From Opitutia bacterium (lineage in GTDB: Bacteria > Verrucomicrobiota > Verrucomicrobiia > Opitutales > Opitutaceae): a DNA stretch of 64,000 nt. The stretch spans positions 62,001-126,000 of the forward strand of contig CANJIU010000008.1 of assembly GCA_947474365.1 (NCBI GenBank), read 5' to 3'. The position numbers and the translations under genes were made by a program. Positions 30,692-39,680 of the stretch are shown here, in pieces. The stretch's first letter is position 1, and each line of letters begins with the position of its first letter. The notes below the pieces were generated by a model, which saw nothing but the letters and a program-made list of their open reading frames with translations, was not told the origin of the DNA and ran no database searches.

Positions 30692-31350
30692 TGGTCAAAA
30701 CGGGTCCGCAAAAACGTTTCCCGATCCCGGATGGTCCGAGTCACACTGCCGTCCACGTAGCTGTAAGTATAAACTACGGTGACCTTCTTCACCTCGGACA
30801 CATTGTCACTCGGACTGGGGATTTCGTCGATCCACACCCAGATGTCCAAGTTGATCTGTTGCGACGTCGTCCCGGTGACGGTGGAAAGGGGAATCGCTCC
30901 AATATAGTTCTGGACCGCGGACACACTCGCCGCCGTGGCACTGGCGGACGGCGTCGTGGTGGGCCCCCGGGGCGTACCGGGAGCCGGCGTGTGCACGACC
31001 TTGAGCCAGACCACCGTCGACTGGTTGATGCGGACGCGTAGATACGGCGGGGTCGTTGCCGTGGGTGCAAACGGGTCGACTTCGTAGTTCGGCAGAAGGT
31101 TCGTATAGTCGAGCTGCTTGATCTGCTCGATGATTCCGTAAATCATGCTGGTCGCCGCCGCGTGCAGCACATTGGACTCCGTGATCCTCCGGGATTGGAC
31201 AAAGGTGCCGATGAATCCCACCATGATCGTCGCCATCAGCGTCAGCGACACCATCACTTCAACCAAGGTCAGTCCGGTTGGTCGGTATGCACGCCCGTCG
31301 CCCGCATCGCTAGACAAACCTGAGCATCGTCTGGAAGGCAGAATGGGCAT
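30688..31350 (-). CDS. Type IV prepilin, PilV-like
   Basis: Product of 220 residues with a prepilin motif TG/LTLVEVMVSLTLMATIMVGF; Leu replaces the usual Phe at +1 and Glu is at +5. The leader is long (about 26 residues, from ATG at 31350), so the true start might lie further in, but no good internal ATG is visible. The mature part contains a Thr/Ser/Ala-rich loop around residues 125-150. It is first of the minor-pilin cluster and overlaps the next gene by 4 bp. Confidence 0.82.
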   Translation of the reverse strand: MPILPSRRCSGLSSDAGDGRAYRPTGLTLVEVMVSLTLMATIMVGFIGTFVQSRRITESNVLHAAATSMIYGIIEQIKQLDYTNLLPNYEVDPFAPTATTPPYLRVRINQSTVVWLKVVHTPAPGTPRGPTTTPSASATAASVSAVQNYIGAIPLSTVTGTTSQQINLDIWVWIDEIPSPSDNVSEVKKVTVVYTYSYVDGSVTRTIRDRETFLRTRFDQ

Positions 31351-31371
31351 GACGCGATTTTTAACGTCGCG

Positions 31372-31377
31372 AGTATA
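31372..31377 (-). promoter_or_regulatory. Possible -10 box of the minor-pilin cluster
   Basis: TATACT on the minus strand, about 22 bp before the first prepilin start, inside an AT-rich patch. Upstream TTGGTT is only a weak -35. The leader would be very short and lacks a Shine-Dalgarno. Confidence 0.3.
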
Positions 31378-31417
31378 CCCTCAATCATACCAAACCAACA
31401 GGGCCTAATGTGGTCAT

Positions 31418-31445
31418 AAATGGCCCTAGTCTACTAGGGCCATTT
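31418..31445 (-). terminator. Perfect 12-bp hairpin between the DUF3500 gene and the pilin cluster
   Basis: AAATGGCCCTAG, 4-base loop TCTA, and the exact complement. It lies 42 bp after the DUF3500 gene stop and about 70 bp before the first prepilin. No real T-run follows, so it may be a factor-assisted terminator, an mRNA-end stabiliser, or an operator for the pilin promoter. Confidence 0.5.
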
Positions 31446-31487
31446 GTCTCTATCTGTCGCTTCTTTTCCCGATTCCAGTCCTGTCCC

Positions 31488-32660
31488 CTAGTGCTTGACC
31501 TGCTCCAGGTGCTGCCGGAGCAGGTCCTTTCCGTAGTCGTTGCCGTTCGGCGTGCGCACCACGATGTGGATATGGTCGCGGATCGGCAGCGAGGGGTCCT
31601 TCTGCAGGTGCCGCGTGTTTGCCGGCCGCTGGTGGTCGAACTCGATCAGGACCACCGGACTGTGAATCCGGAAATAATAGACGCTGTCGTCGGCGCTGCC
31701 GCCAATCCACACGAAGCGCGTCCGGTCAAGGTGCGTGCGGACCTCGTCCAGCTTCACTTTGGCGTGACCGTCGTCCATGTTGCCGATGAAGAGCCCGGCG
31801 AGTCGCAACAACTCCTCCCGCTGCGGGGACGTGAGTTCCGTCGCCAGCAGTCCCTCGTAGGGAACGACCACGTTGTCCTTAAAACCCTCCGCATAATTGT
31901 TGTTGCCCGTCTTCTTCTCGTCGAGCACGGCCTTCCGGCGCTGGGCATCGGTGAGCGAGCGCAGCATCGCAAGGCCGCGCGCCTGCTCCTCCTGGAGGAT
32001 CGACACGCCCTGGTATTTTCCGGAGCGCGCGATCACCGGCTCCGACCCGTAGAACGACGGCGACATCACCACCTGGTCGCGCAGCACGAAGTAATTGATG
32101 ATGAGATGATGGCCGTCGATTTGCCAGCCCCACGGCTGGTCCGCGGACGGTTCACCCATCACCGTGATGTGGTACAGCCACTCGCCGTACTCCGTGAAGT
32201 TGTTGTTCAGTTCGCCGAGCGAGTGGTTCAGCTTCATGATGTCCTGCGACAGCTTCAACCCCTTCGCGCTGAGCGACGCCCGCAGGAGCCCGAACGCCAC
32301 CTCACGCTGCGCCGGGGTCATCTCCTGAAAGCTCACTCCCTGCCGGATGTAGCGGTGCACGTTCATCCACTTCCGCCACTCGATGTCGTCGACGGGAAAC
32401 GTCGTCCGGCGCCGCTGGTCGGGCGTCAACGCCGCCAGGAAGGCGAGCGCGGCCTGGCGCACCGGTTCGGTCGTCACGCCGGTGGCGCGAATCGTGAACA
32501 GGCCGGGCTCCACCTTGCCGTCGGCCGTGATGCCGCGAAACGGCTCGGCCAGCGCCGCGGCCTCGCGCGACGCGGGACCGCCGGCCGCCGGCGGCGTCTG
32601 GGCCGACAGGGAGGAGGACACGAGCGCGGCCGAAACCGCCGCGAGAAGTTTCATTTTCAT
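31488..32660 (-). CDS. DUF3500 domain exported protein
   Basis: Product of 390 residues beginning MKMKLLAAVSAALVSSSLSA, a signal peptide that sets the start at 32660. The mature protein carries the DUF3500 pattern: an early ALTPDQRRRTTFPVDDIEW segment, WGWQIDGHHLIINYFV, and a closing PIRDHIHIVVRTPNGNDYG region with repeated His. The family has no established activity; conserved His and Asp residues suggest a metal site, which is inference. It is a lone gene between RNase P RNA (about 30 bp upstream, same strand) and the pilin cluster. Confidence 0.85.
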   Translation of the reverse strand: MKMKLLAAVSAALVSSSLSAQTPPAAGGPASREAAALAEPFRGITADGKVEPGLFTIRATGVTTEPVRQAALAFLAALTPDQRRRTTFPVDDIEWRKWMNVHRYIRQGVSFQEMTPAQREVAFGLLRASLSAKGLKLSQDIMKLNHSLGELNNNFTEYGEWLYHITVMGEPSADQPWGWQIDGHHLIINYFVLRDQVVMSPSFYGSEPVIARSGKYQGVSILQEEQARGLAMLRSLTDAQRRKAVLDEKKTGNNNYAEGFKDNVVVPYEGLLATELTSPQREELLRLAGLFIGNMDDGHAKVKLDEVRTHLDRTRFVWIGGSADDSVYYFRIHSPVVLIEFDHQRPANTRHLQKDPSLPIRDHIHIVVRTPNGNDYGKDLLRQHLEQVKH

Positions 32661-32691
32661 CGGGGTAATAGGATTGTGGGTACGTAGATTA

Positions 32692-33158
32692 TTAGCTTTG
32701 GGGCCGGTAAGCCGGATTCTGTTCCCCCCGCTTGCGCGGAGTTCGGCAGTCATTTCTCTCGGGCCACCTTGCGATGAACCCGCCTTCCTGCATCCTCGGG
32801 CTTGCGCCCGCGAACGAGGGAAGGTGCGGCATACCCGTGACTGTGGGACGGGCCGCCCAGTCACCTATTTTGCCTTGCACCGGACGGGGTTTGTCGTGCC
32901 GCCCCGCTCGCGCGGGACGCGGTGGGCTCTTACCCCACCTTTTCACCCTTACCCCGCGGTTGCCCGCGAGGCGGTTTGTTCTCTGTGACACTGTCCGTCG
33001 CCGCGCCTTGAAACGCGGCTCCTGTGCTCGCCGTGAAGCTGGCACAGCATCCTGCCCTGCGGTGTCCGGACTTTCCTCTCCAAGCATCAAAACGGGCGCG
33101 GCGTTACCCGCGCCTTGGGATCAAAGAACTTGGAGCGACTGCCAGGCCCCAAAGCTAA
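32692..33158 (-). ncRNA. rnpB: RNase P RNA, bacterial type A
   Basis: Catalytic RNA that matures tRNA 5' ends. On the minus strand I see the universal core GAGGAAAGTCCGGAC (about 33080-33065), AGAGAACAAACCGCC, AAGGGTGAAAAGG with GGTAAGAGCCCACCG, GGCAAAATAGG, and the 3' element GAATCCGGCTTACCGGCC. The two ends pair as P1 (AGCTTTGGGGCC with GGCCCCAAAGCT), which fixes the boundaries to within a few bases. About 467 nt, longer than the E. coli RNA. Confidence 0.95.
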
Positions 33159-33304
33159 GTGCGCAAGGGAGCGCACCCCCGCGCCGAACGCAAGTCCGCT
33201 GAAAAGCCTCCCGCCCTGGCCATTCACCGTTTCGTGACCACGGGAACCTGCCGGGGGCGCATCTGCCAATTGACGGTGAGAATGTCGTCAGCCACCAATT
33301 GTCT

Positions 33305-33377
33305 CGTAGCCGCGAGCGCCAGCGAGTGGAAGGTCGGTCGCGTTTTCCCGGTCCACTCGCTGGTGCTCGCGGCTACG
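33305..33377. repeat. REP-like palindromic element
   Basis: Two arms of 26 nt (33305-33330 and 33352-33377) that are reverse complements with one mismatch, around a 21-nt centre. Arm core: GTAGCCGCGAGCGCC, then AGCGAGTGGA. Such palindromes are typical of dispersed REP elements; only this copy is in the window. Confidence 0.75.
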
Positions 33378-33590
33378 GGTAACCGTCAACGTGGAGATGC
33401 GCCCACCTGCCGGAACCTGCCGGAAACCGGCTTGTCAGCTTGCTGCTCGTGGACAATTCGGCCGATTCGGTGGCGCGGATATTGACGTGCGGCGTTACGA
33501 TGAATTATTGCCATGAGGAGGAAGGGGCCGTGGGTTGCGCAGATCGGATGCCGGTTACACGGTCTCAAAGCCGGCGGGGTGCGCAACCGA

Positions 33591-33645
33591 CATCCTGTAG
33601 GCATCCTGTACCCATCCTGTAGGGATCCTGTAGGCATTCCGTACG
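33591..33645. repeat. Five-copy 11-bp tandem repeat
   Basis: Units CATCCTGTAGG, CATCCTGTACC, CATCCTGTAGG, GATCCTGTAGG and CATTCCGTACG follow one another without spacers. The 11-bp period is close to one helical turn, so identical faces are repeated on the same side of the DNA. Confidence 0.8.
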
Positions 33646-33897
33646 CTTCCTCCAGTGTACCCTTAAGCGTCCGCCGTGCACGCTTCGGATCACGTTCACT
33701 CAACCGCGAGACAGCGCCCTGTCGCTGGCCACGTCGCCCCCCTCCTCCCAACCCTGCCCGATTGAGTAATTGCCTGAGGGCAACGCGAGACGACGCGAAT
33801 CAGGACGTTCCAAGGAACGCCGTCGGCTGTCTACCTGAACGCGGCGTACTCCGGATAATCTGGACCCCGAAAGGTCGGACTCCAGTCCGGGTTGCTG

Positions 33898-34656
33898 ATG
33901 GAAACGCTCGGAAAGGGGATTGCCTTCGCTGGATTTCTGGCGTCCATGCTGCTGGCCCTCGAACTCGGCTGGCGCCTCGGACGCCGTCGCCTGCACCGCG
34001 ACCCGGCCGGGGCCCAGATCGGCGTTGGCGCATTGGAGGGTGCAATTTTCGGACTGATGGGACTTCTGATCGCGTTCACCTTCTCGGGGGCGGCGGCCCG
34101 CTTCGATGGTCGGCGCGAATTGCTGCTCAAAGAGACGAACGTAATCGGCACGGCGTGGTTGCGGCTCGATCTGCTGCCCGCGCCGGTGCGCGACGAACTG
34201 CGGGCGGACATGCGGAAATACGTTGATCTTCGGCTCGCGGCCACCAAGACGCATGCCACTGAAGCCGACGCCGCGATCACCGCGCTTGAACGGCAAATGT
34301 GGGCCCGGGCCGTCGGGAGCGTTCAAGAGGCGCGCGACGCGCGTTTCGGAACCCTCGTGCTCCCGGCATTGAACGAAATGTTCGACGTGGCCACCGCCCG
34401 GTACCTGGCGAGTCAAACGCACCCACCTGGCGTGATCTACGCGCTGTTGCTAATCCTCGCGCTCGTCTGCGCGTTGTTGGCCGGCCACGGGATGGCCGGT
34501 GGCAAGCGCCGCAGTTGGCTGCACATCCTGCTGTTCGTCGGCAGCCTCCTCATGGCCATCTACGTCATCGTCGAAATCGAGTTTCCCCGTCGCGGCCTCG
34601 TTCGCATCGACCGCTACGACCAATTGCTCGTGGATCTGCGCCAGTCGATGCGGTAA
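33898..34656 (+). CDS. DUF4239 (bestrophin-like) membrane protein
   Basis: Product of 252 residues with two helices near the N-terminus (about 6-24 and 45-64), a soluble helical middle, and two helices near the C-terminus (about 179-197 and 206-226). The stretch FSGAAARFDGRRELLLKETN and IGTAWLRLDLLPAP is the DUF4239 signature. The family function is unknown. ATG at 33898 is preferred over a TTG two codons earlier. No good Shine-Dalgarno is visible. It is followed directly by a decayed TonB-receptor fragment, suggesting a rearranged neighbourhood. Confidence 0.82.
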   Translation: METLGKGIAFAGFLASMLLALELGWRLGRRRLHRDPAGAQIGVGALEGAIFGLMGLLIAFTFSGAAARFDGRRELLLKETNVIGTAWLRLDLLPAPVRDELRADMRKYVDLRLAATKTHATEADAAITALERQMWARAVGSVQEARDARFGTLVLPALNEMFDVATARYLASQTHPPGVIYALLLILALVCALLAGHGMAGGKRRSWLHILLFVGSLLMAIYVIVEIEFPRRGLVRIDRYDQLLVDLRQSMR

Positions 34657-34685
34657 TGCCAATCTGGCGTGCCAAGGCCCGGCCG

Positions 34686-35683
34686 GAACATCGGGTTGAG
34701 CTGGCCTTCGGCAGCAACGACACCCTCCGTGCCACTGCCTCCACCACCGGGTCCACCGGCACCTGCCGGGTGCTCCACCGGATCGACGTCTCCCACCAAT
34801 CGCGCACGTTCGACCAGGCCTTCGCGCGCCGCGAAACGCGTTACGCCTCGGGCGTCCTCCATTTCCGCCCCGACGAAGCGACCTCAATCCTCGTCAAACT
34901 GGACCGCAACGAGACGAACAACCGCGACCCAGTGCGCGTCCAGTACACCAAGGTCACCGGTGGCGCGCCCAGCCTGTCGACCACCGCCGTTGGCAACACC
35001 AACTTCACGCCGGTCACCGACGTCAACGGCAAGCCGGTCTATTACAGCTTCTCCATTCCCGTCGCAGTCCGGCCGACGGCGAGCCGCCAGCCCATCGCCC
35101 TCGGCGTCACCACCAACACCGTCGTAACGCCGCTGCCCAACCCCGCGATCGTCGGGCGTTATTTTCAGAATCCCGACGACTACGCCGCCTACACGGCCTA
35201 TTATCGGGCGACGCAGACTGCCGGCTATGTGAGCCCGGCCAACGGCACCGGCTCACCCTCAACAGCCAGCTGAACCTCCCCAGTTCCAACACCAACGGCC
35301 AGCTCGCGATCCCCGCGGGGTGGGTTCGCTGGACTCCCGGGCAGGCCGTGACGGCCGGCACTCGTTACTACCTCATCGACGGAGATGGCCAGACCGCCGC
35401 CAGCTACCAGTACACCACACCGGTCGACGACGGCCGCGGTTCCGTCTTCAACGATCCCTCCATCGTCTGGGAGTTCGGTCTCAGCTACAGGTTTCGCCCC
35501 CGGGCGGGACGTACCAGCCATCGCGTCGGCTTCAATCTCAAGAACGCCTTCGACCGCTACTACGCGTTCAACTCGATGTCGGGCACGCGACGCAACTCGA
35601 AGATCGAGGACCCGGCTCATGCATCATCGTCATCAACACGCAGCAGGTGTCCTGCCCGGGCGCACCCGCGAGCCCAGTGAAAT
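34686..35683 (+). pseudogene. TonB-dependent receptor remnant, frameshifted and truncated
   Basis: Two pieces of a beta-barrel receptor lie in different frames. The first (about 34686-35260) has VELAFGSNDTLRATAS, FDQAFARRETRYASG and a DYAAYTAYYRATQ segment typical of Opitutus-style receptors. The second (about 35255-35683) continues with LTLNSQLNLPSSNTNGQL, VWEFGLSYRF and HRVGFNLKNAFDRYYAFNSM, the usual barrel end. The signal peptide, plug and much of the barrel are missing, a frameshift falls near 35245-35260, and the C-terminal aromatic end is not preserved. It is a relic, not a working transporter. Confidence 0.78.
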
Positions 35684-36301
35684 CTAACGCAAATCGGCAC
35701 CCATTCGTGGCTCAAGTCGGAGTCGCCAGGCACTGAGGCACCCGAGGCCGACGCCAGCGAGCATGTCGCTGTCGGTGTGCTGCCGAAGCGCGACAATCGA
35801 AACGAAGATGACCAGGAGCCAACCCATCAGCAATGCCTTGCCGGCAAAACTCTGAAAAAACGCGGTGCCCTGAGCCAGGGTCCACGCCGCAAGAACCGAG
35901 ACGGCTGAATGCAGACAGGGCAGACAATTGTTGGCCTGGTCCAAGTCGAGCAACAGGGCGTAACCAGCCGGCTGGCCATCGGCGGAAGGACGCGCACACG
36001 CAGTCGGATATCCGAGAAACAAAATCCAGCTCACCGCGGCCATCACGAGCAGACAAACTGCAAACCGCCGCACCTGTCGCATGTCCGGAAGCATGAACCA
36101 GGGAAGCCCTGCCAGTACAAACATCGACAGGTACGGCCAGATCCAAGCGGCATGAAACGGAAGCCACCGCCAGGTCCAGCACTCATGACGCATCACGGCC
36201 CGGTCCAAAGAAACATACTGGATGGAACGATAGACAATCGCGGCGAAAACCGCGACCGCCGCGCCGAGCGCCATCCGTTGCAGCAGGTTTTTCATCCTCA
36301 T
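35684..36301 (-). CDS. PAP2-type (Aur1/Ipt1-like) membrane phosphatase family protein
   Basis: Product of 205 residues with about five membrane helices. Motifs fit the PAP2_3 group: LFLGYPTACARP, NNCLPCLHSAVSVLAAW and RQHTDSDMLAGVGLG, where the two His and the Asp correspond to the phosphatase active site. Likely substrates are lipid phosphates or phospholipid head groups; this is a family-level inference. Starts at 36316, 36301 and 36295 are all possible; 36301 is a compromise. The frame stays open far upstream antisense to the TonB receptor, but that extension is not coding-like. It is divergent from the receptor gene. Confidence 0.75.
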   Translation of the reverse strand: MRMKNLLQRMALGAAVAVFAAIVYRSIQYVSLDRAVMRHECWTWRWLPFHAAWIWPYLSMFVLAGLPWFMLPDMRQVRRFAVCLLVMAAVSWILFLGYPTACARPSADGQPAGYALLLDLDQANNCLPCLHSAVSVLAAWTLAQGTAFFQSFAGKALLMGWLLVIFVSIVALRQHTDSDMLAGVGLGCLSAWRLRLEPRMGADLR

Positions 36302-36487
36302 CCGGTCGGAGCGCATTCGTTGCGCCGCCTGCCGGCTGGTGCAAGCGCCAAACCCGGTCGCGGGGCGACGGCGCCGATCCTTCCGATCGCGATTGAATGC
36401 AGCGCGGCCGCGTTCCCATGACCGGGAAATTCCATTGTCACCCGTGACGACTTTCATTCCCGTGGAGGGTCTCGCCCCTTTTCCCCC

Positions 36488-39400
36488 ATGAAACCCCATC
36501 TGATTGGTGTCGCAATCGCGCGCACCCTCCTCGTCGTCACGACGTTGCTCGCCTGCACCGTCTCCACCCGCGCCCAGACGGCTGCCACCGGCACGGTTGA
36601 GGGCCGCGTGTCGAATCCCGCCACCGGCGAATTCCTTGAACTTGTCCGGATCACCGTTGACGGTACGGCGCTCGAGACGTTCAGCGACGCCGGCGGCCAG
36701 TACCGGCTGACCCACGTGCCGGCCGGCACCTTGCAATTGAAGGCATTCCGCACGGGTGTCGCTCCGCAGACCCAGTCCGTGACCGTAACGGCGGGCGCGG
36801 TGACCGTCCGCGACTTTGCGCTGATCAGTTTCGGAGCCACGGCAGACTCCGGCACGGTGCGGCTGGATAAATTCGTCGTCGGCACCTCGCGCGAGATGGG
36901 CGGCGCCGCCATCGCGATCAACACCCAGCGCTTCGCTCCCAATGCGATGAACGTCGTGGCGGCGGACGAGTTTGGCGCTGTCGCGATCGGGAACGTCGGC
37001 GAGGTGCTCAAGTCCGTTCCCGGCATCACCATCGGGCTGGGGGGACTCGGCGCGGCGTACACCATCGGCATCAACGGCGTGCCGCCCGACAACGTGCCGG
37101 TGACCATCGGCGGCTTCAATCTCGCCAATGCCGCGAGTGGCACCGCCCGCGCCGTGGGCGTGAACCAGATCTCGATCAACAACACCGCGCGCGTCGAAGT
37201 CATCTATACCCCCACGCCCGAGACGACCGGTTCGGCCCTGGCGGGCTCGGTGAATCTCGTGCCCCGCAGCGCATTTGAGCGCTCGCGGCCCACCGTCAAT
37301 ATCACCACCGCGCTCATGATGCGCGACGACGAGCGCACGATGCACGCCACCGCCGGGCCGCTGAGCAAGGTCACGCGCAAGATCAACCCCACAATCGATT
37401 TTGCCGCCGTCGTGCCCGTGAATTCCCAACTGGGTTTCACGCTTTCCGGGAGCACGCTGCGGGTTTACGCGCCCCAGGATTTCGTCCAGCTCACGTGGCG
37501 CGGCGCCGGCGCGGCGACCAACGGCGGCACGCTGCCCGACACCACGCCCGACCGCCCGTATCTCACCGACTTTGCCGTGCGCGACACCGCGGCCCTCCAG
37601 GAGCGCAACACCGCCGGCCTGACGATCGACTACAAACTCACGCGCAACGACCGTTTCTCGTTCTCCTACCAATGGGGACTCACCCTCTCAGAACAGGACA
37701 TCCGCCTGCAGACGTTTTTCGTCAACCGCGTGTTGCCGGGAAATTTCTCGCTGACCTCCACGCGCGGCTTCCCCGGCGCCGGTGAAGTGCGGCTCAACAA
37801 TTCCTCGGACACCCTGACCGACACGCTGCACATGCCGTCGCTCTCCTACTGGCACGACGGCCCGGTGTGGAAGGCGGAGGCCGGCCTGGGTTTCTCGCGC
37901 TCGATCCGGCACCGCACCGATCTGACCGAGGGGTATTTCAACACCGCGCAGGCCCGGCGCCAGGGGGTCACCGTCTCGTTCGACGAAATCTTTTACCTGC
38001 GGCCCGGCGTCATCACGGTGACCGATGGCGTCACCGGCCAACCCGTCGATCCGTACGCACTGGGCAGTTACACGCTCGACACGATGGGCAGCAGTCTGCT
38101 CGCGACGACCGATCTCCAGCGCAACGCGTTCGCGAGCATCCGCCGCGATCTGCCCACGCGAATCCCGTTCACGCTCAAGGCCGGCATCGACCTCCGTCAG
38201 TCGGTCAAGGACACGCGCGCCTACACGCCGACCTTCACCTTTGTCGGGGCCAACGGCACGCCGGGCAACGCTGACGACAACGCGGCCATCGTGTTCGACG
38301 AAGGGTTTTCAAAGCGGCCCACGCCCTATGGCTTCCCGCTGACGCAACGCATGAGCAGCGAAAAACTCTATTCGCTGTACCAGGCTCGCCCCGCCTACTT
38401 CACCACCAACCCGACGACCAACTACACGACCTCGGTCACCCCGTCGAAGTTCTCCGAGGAGGTCATCGCCGCGTCCTACCTGCGGGGCGACACGCAGTTC
38501 CTCGACGGACGGCTCAAGCTGGTCGGAGGTATCCGAGCCGAACAGACCAACGTCCGGGGCCAGGGCCAGCTCATCGACCCGACCCGCAACTACCAGCGCA
38601 ACGCGTCGGGCCGCTTCATTCTCGGCGCCAACGGCCGGCCGCTGCCCATCACCACCAACGCGCTCGAGGCGGCCCAACTCACCAACGTCGACCGCGGTCT
38701 GCATGCGGAGAAGGAGTATCTGCGGTGGTTTCCAAGTCTCAACGCCAGCTTCAATCTCCGCGAAAACCTCGTCGCCCGCGCCGGCTACTACCGCTCGGTC
38801 GGCCGGCCCAACTTCAACCAATACGCCGGCAATCTGACGCTGCCCGACACCGACCAGCCCCCCGGGCCGACCAACCGCATCTCGGTCAACAACGCCGGCA
38901 TCAAGGCGTGGAGCGCGGAGACGACCAAGGTTTCGCTCGAATATTATTTTGAGAAAGTGGGCCTGGTCTCCGTCAGCGCGTTCCGCCGCAACATCGACAA
39001 TTTCTTCGCCAACACCGTCTTCACCTCGAGCCCCGAGTTCCTCGGGCTGTACGGTCTCGATCCGGCGGTCTACGGCACCTACGACGTCGCAACCCAATAC
39101 AACCTGCCCTCGGTCGTGCGCATGTCGGGCATCGACCTCAACTACAAGCAGGCCCTGACCTTTCTCCCGTCGTGGGCGCGGGGCGTGCAGGTGTTTGCAA
39201 ACGGGAGCGCCTTGCGCACCCAGGGCGACGCCGCCGCCAATTTCGCCGGCTTCATCCCCCGCACCGGCAACTGGGGCGTGAGCCTGACGCGACCCGACTA
39301 CACGCTGCGCGTCCGCTGGAACTACATGGGCCGCCAGCGCCGCGCGCTCGTCGCCGCGGGACGCAGCCTGGAGGCGAGCACCTACAACTGGGGCAACAAG

Positions 39401-39592
39401 CGGCTGCTGGTCGATGTGAGCGGCGAGTACAACCTCTCCCGCCGCCTCACCGCCTTCGCGAGCCTGACCAACGTCGGCGATGCGCCGGTCGATCTGGAGA
39501 TCTCCGGGCCAAACACGCCCGCGGTCGCGCAGTTCCGCCAACGCACGCAATATGGCTCGCTGTGGACGATCGGCCTGAAGGGGTCGTTCTGA
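36488..39592 (+). CDS. TonB-dependent receptor with carboxypeptidase-regulatory-like domain
   Basis: Product of 1,034 residues. Signal peptide 1-30; CarboxypepD_reg-like beta sandwich about 33-115 (TGTVEGRVSNPATGEF, GQYRLTHVPAGT); plug about 150-270 (GEVLKSVPGITIGLGG, ARVEVIYTPTPETTGSALAG); then a 22-strand-type barrel ending YGSLWTIGLKGSF with the terminal Phe expected for BAM recognition. It imports a ligand across the outer membrane using TonB energy. The ligand is unknown; downstream DUF1080 and NTF2-like genes suggest a sugar or glycoside. It is intact, unlike the receptor relic 800 bp upstream. No riboswitch is recognisable in the 186-bp leader. Confidence 0.93.
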   Translation: MKPHLIGVAIARTLLVVTTLLACTVSTRAQTAATGTVEGRVSNPATGEFLELVRITVDGTALETFSDAGGQYRLTHVPAGTLQLKAFRTGVAPQTQSVTVTAGAVTVRDFALISFGATADSGTVRLDKFVVGTSREMGGAAIAINTQRFAPNAMNVVAADEFGAVAIGNVGEVLKSVPGITIGLGGLGAAYTIGINGVPPDNVPVTIGGFNLANAASGTARAVGVNQISINNTARVEVIYTPTPETTGSALAGSVNLVPRSAFERSRPTVNITTALMMRDDERTMHATAGPLSKVTRKINPTIDFAAVVPVNSQLGFTLSGSTLRVYAPQDFVQLTWRGAGAATNGGTLPDTTPDRPYLTDFAVRDTAALQERNTAGLTIDYKLTRNDRFSFSYQWGLTLSEQDIRLQTFFVNRVLPGNFSLTSTRGFPGAGEVRLNNSSDTLTDTLHMPSLSYWHDGPVWKAEAGLGFSRSIRHRTDLTEGYFNTAQARRQGVTVSFDEIFYLRPGVITVTDGVTGQPVDPYALGSYTLDTMGSSLLATTDLQRNAFASIRRDLPTRIPFTLKAGIDLRQSVKDTRAYTPTFTFVGANGTPGNADDNAAIVFDEGFSKRPTPYGFPLTQRMSSEKLYSLYQARPAYFTTNPTTNYTTSVTPSKFSEEVIAASYLRGDTQFLDGRLKLVGGIRAEQTNVRGQGQLIDPTRNYQRNASGRFILGANGRPLPITTNALEAAQLTNVDRGLHAEKEYLRWFPSLNASFNLRENLVARAGYYRSVGRPNFNQYAGNLTLPDTDQPPGPTNRISVNNAGIKAWSAETTKVSLEYYFEKVGLVSVSAFRRNIDNFFANTVFTSSPEFLGLYGLDPAVYGTYDVATQYNLPSVVRMSGIDLNYKQALTFLPSWARGVQVFANGSALRTQGDAAANFAGFIPRTGNWGVSLTRPDYTLRVRWNYMGRQRRALVAAGRSLEASTYNWGNKRLLVDVSGEYNLSRRLTAFASLTNVGDAPVDLEISGPNTPAVAQFRQRTQYGSLWTIGLKGSF

Positions 39593-39680
39593 TCGGTCCG
39601 GGGAAACGGATTCACCGTTCGGCCCCGCGCGTCGGCCGTTTCGCTTGAGCTGGGCGGGATGTCGGGCTTGAGTGCCCAAA

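Larger units (their letters stand above)
33159..33897. other. Repeat-containing intergenic region
   Basis: About 740 bp between rnpB and the DUF4239 gene. It contains a REP-like palindrome (33305-33377) and an 11-bp tandem repeat (33591-33645). Short open frames exist on both strands but translate the repeats or have biased arginine-rich composition, so I do not call genes here. Confidence 0.6.

Noticed and set aside
33591..33645. CRISPR array
   Set aside because: Units are only 11 bp and directly abutting, without spacers or cas genes.
33513..34226. Plus- and minus-strand frames in the repeat region (33159-33485, 33386-33751, 33513-34226, 33700-34422)
   Set aside because: They translate the palindrome and the 11-bp repeat or overlap the DUF4239 gene, and show no family similarity.
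36302..36487. Cobalamin riboswitch ahead of the TonB receptor
   Set aside because: I found no B12-box-like element or conserved fold in the 186-bp leader.
35684..37672. Extended 662-residue version of the PAP2-type protein
   Set aside because: The first two thirds are antisense to the TonB receptor and have no family features; only the part from about 36301 looks coding.
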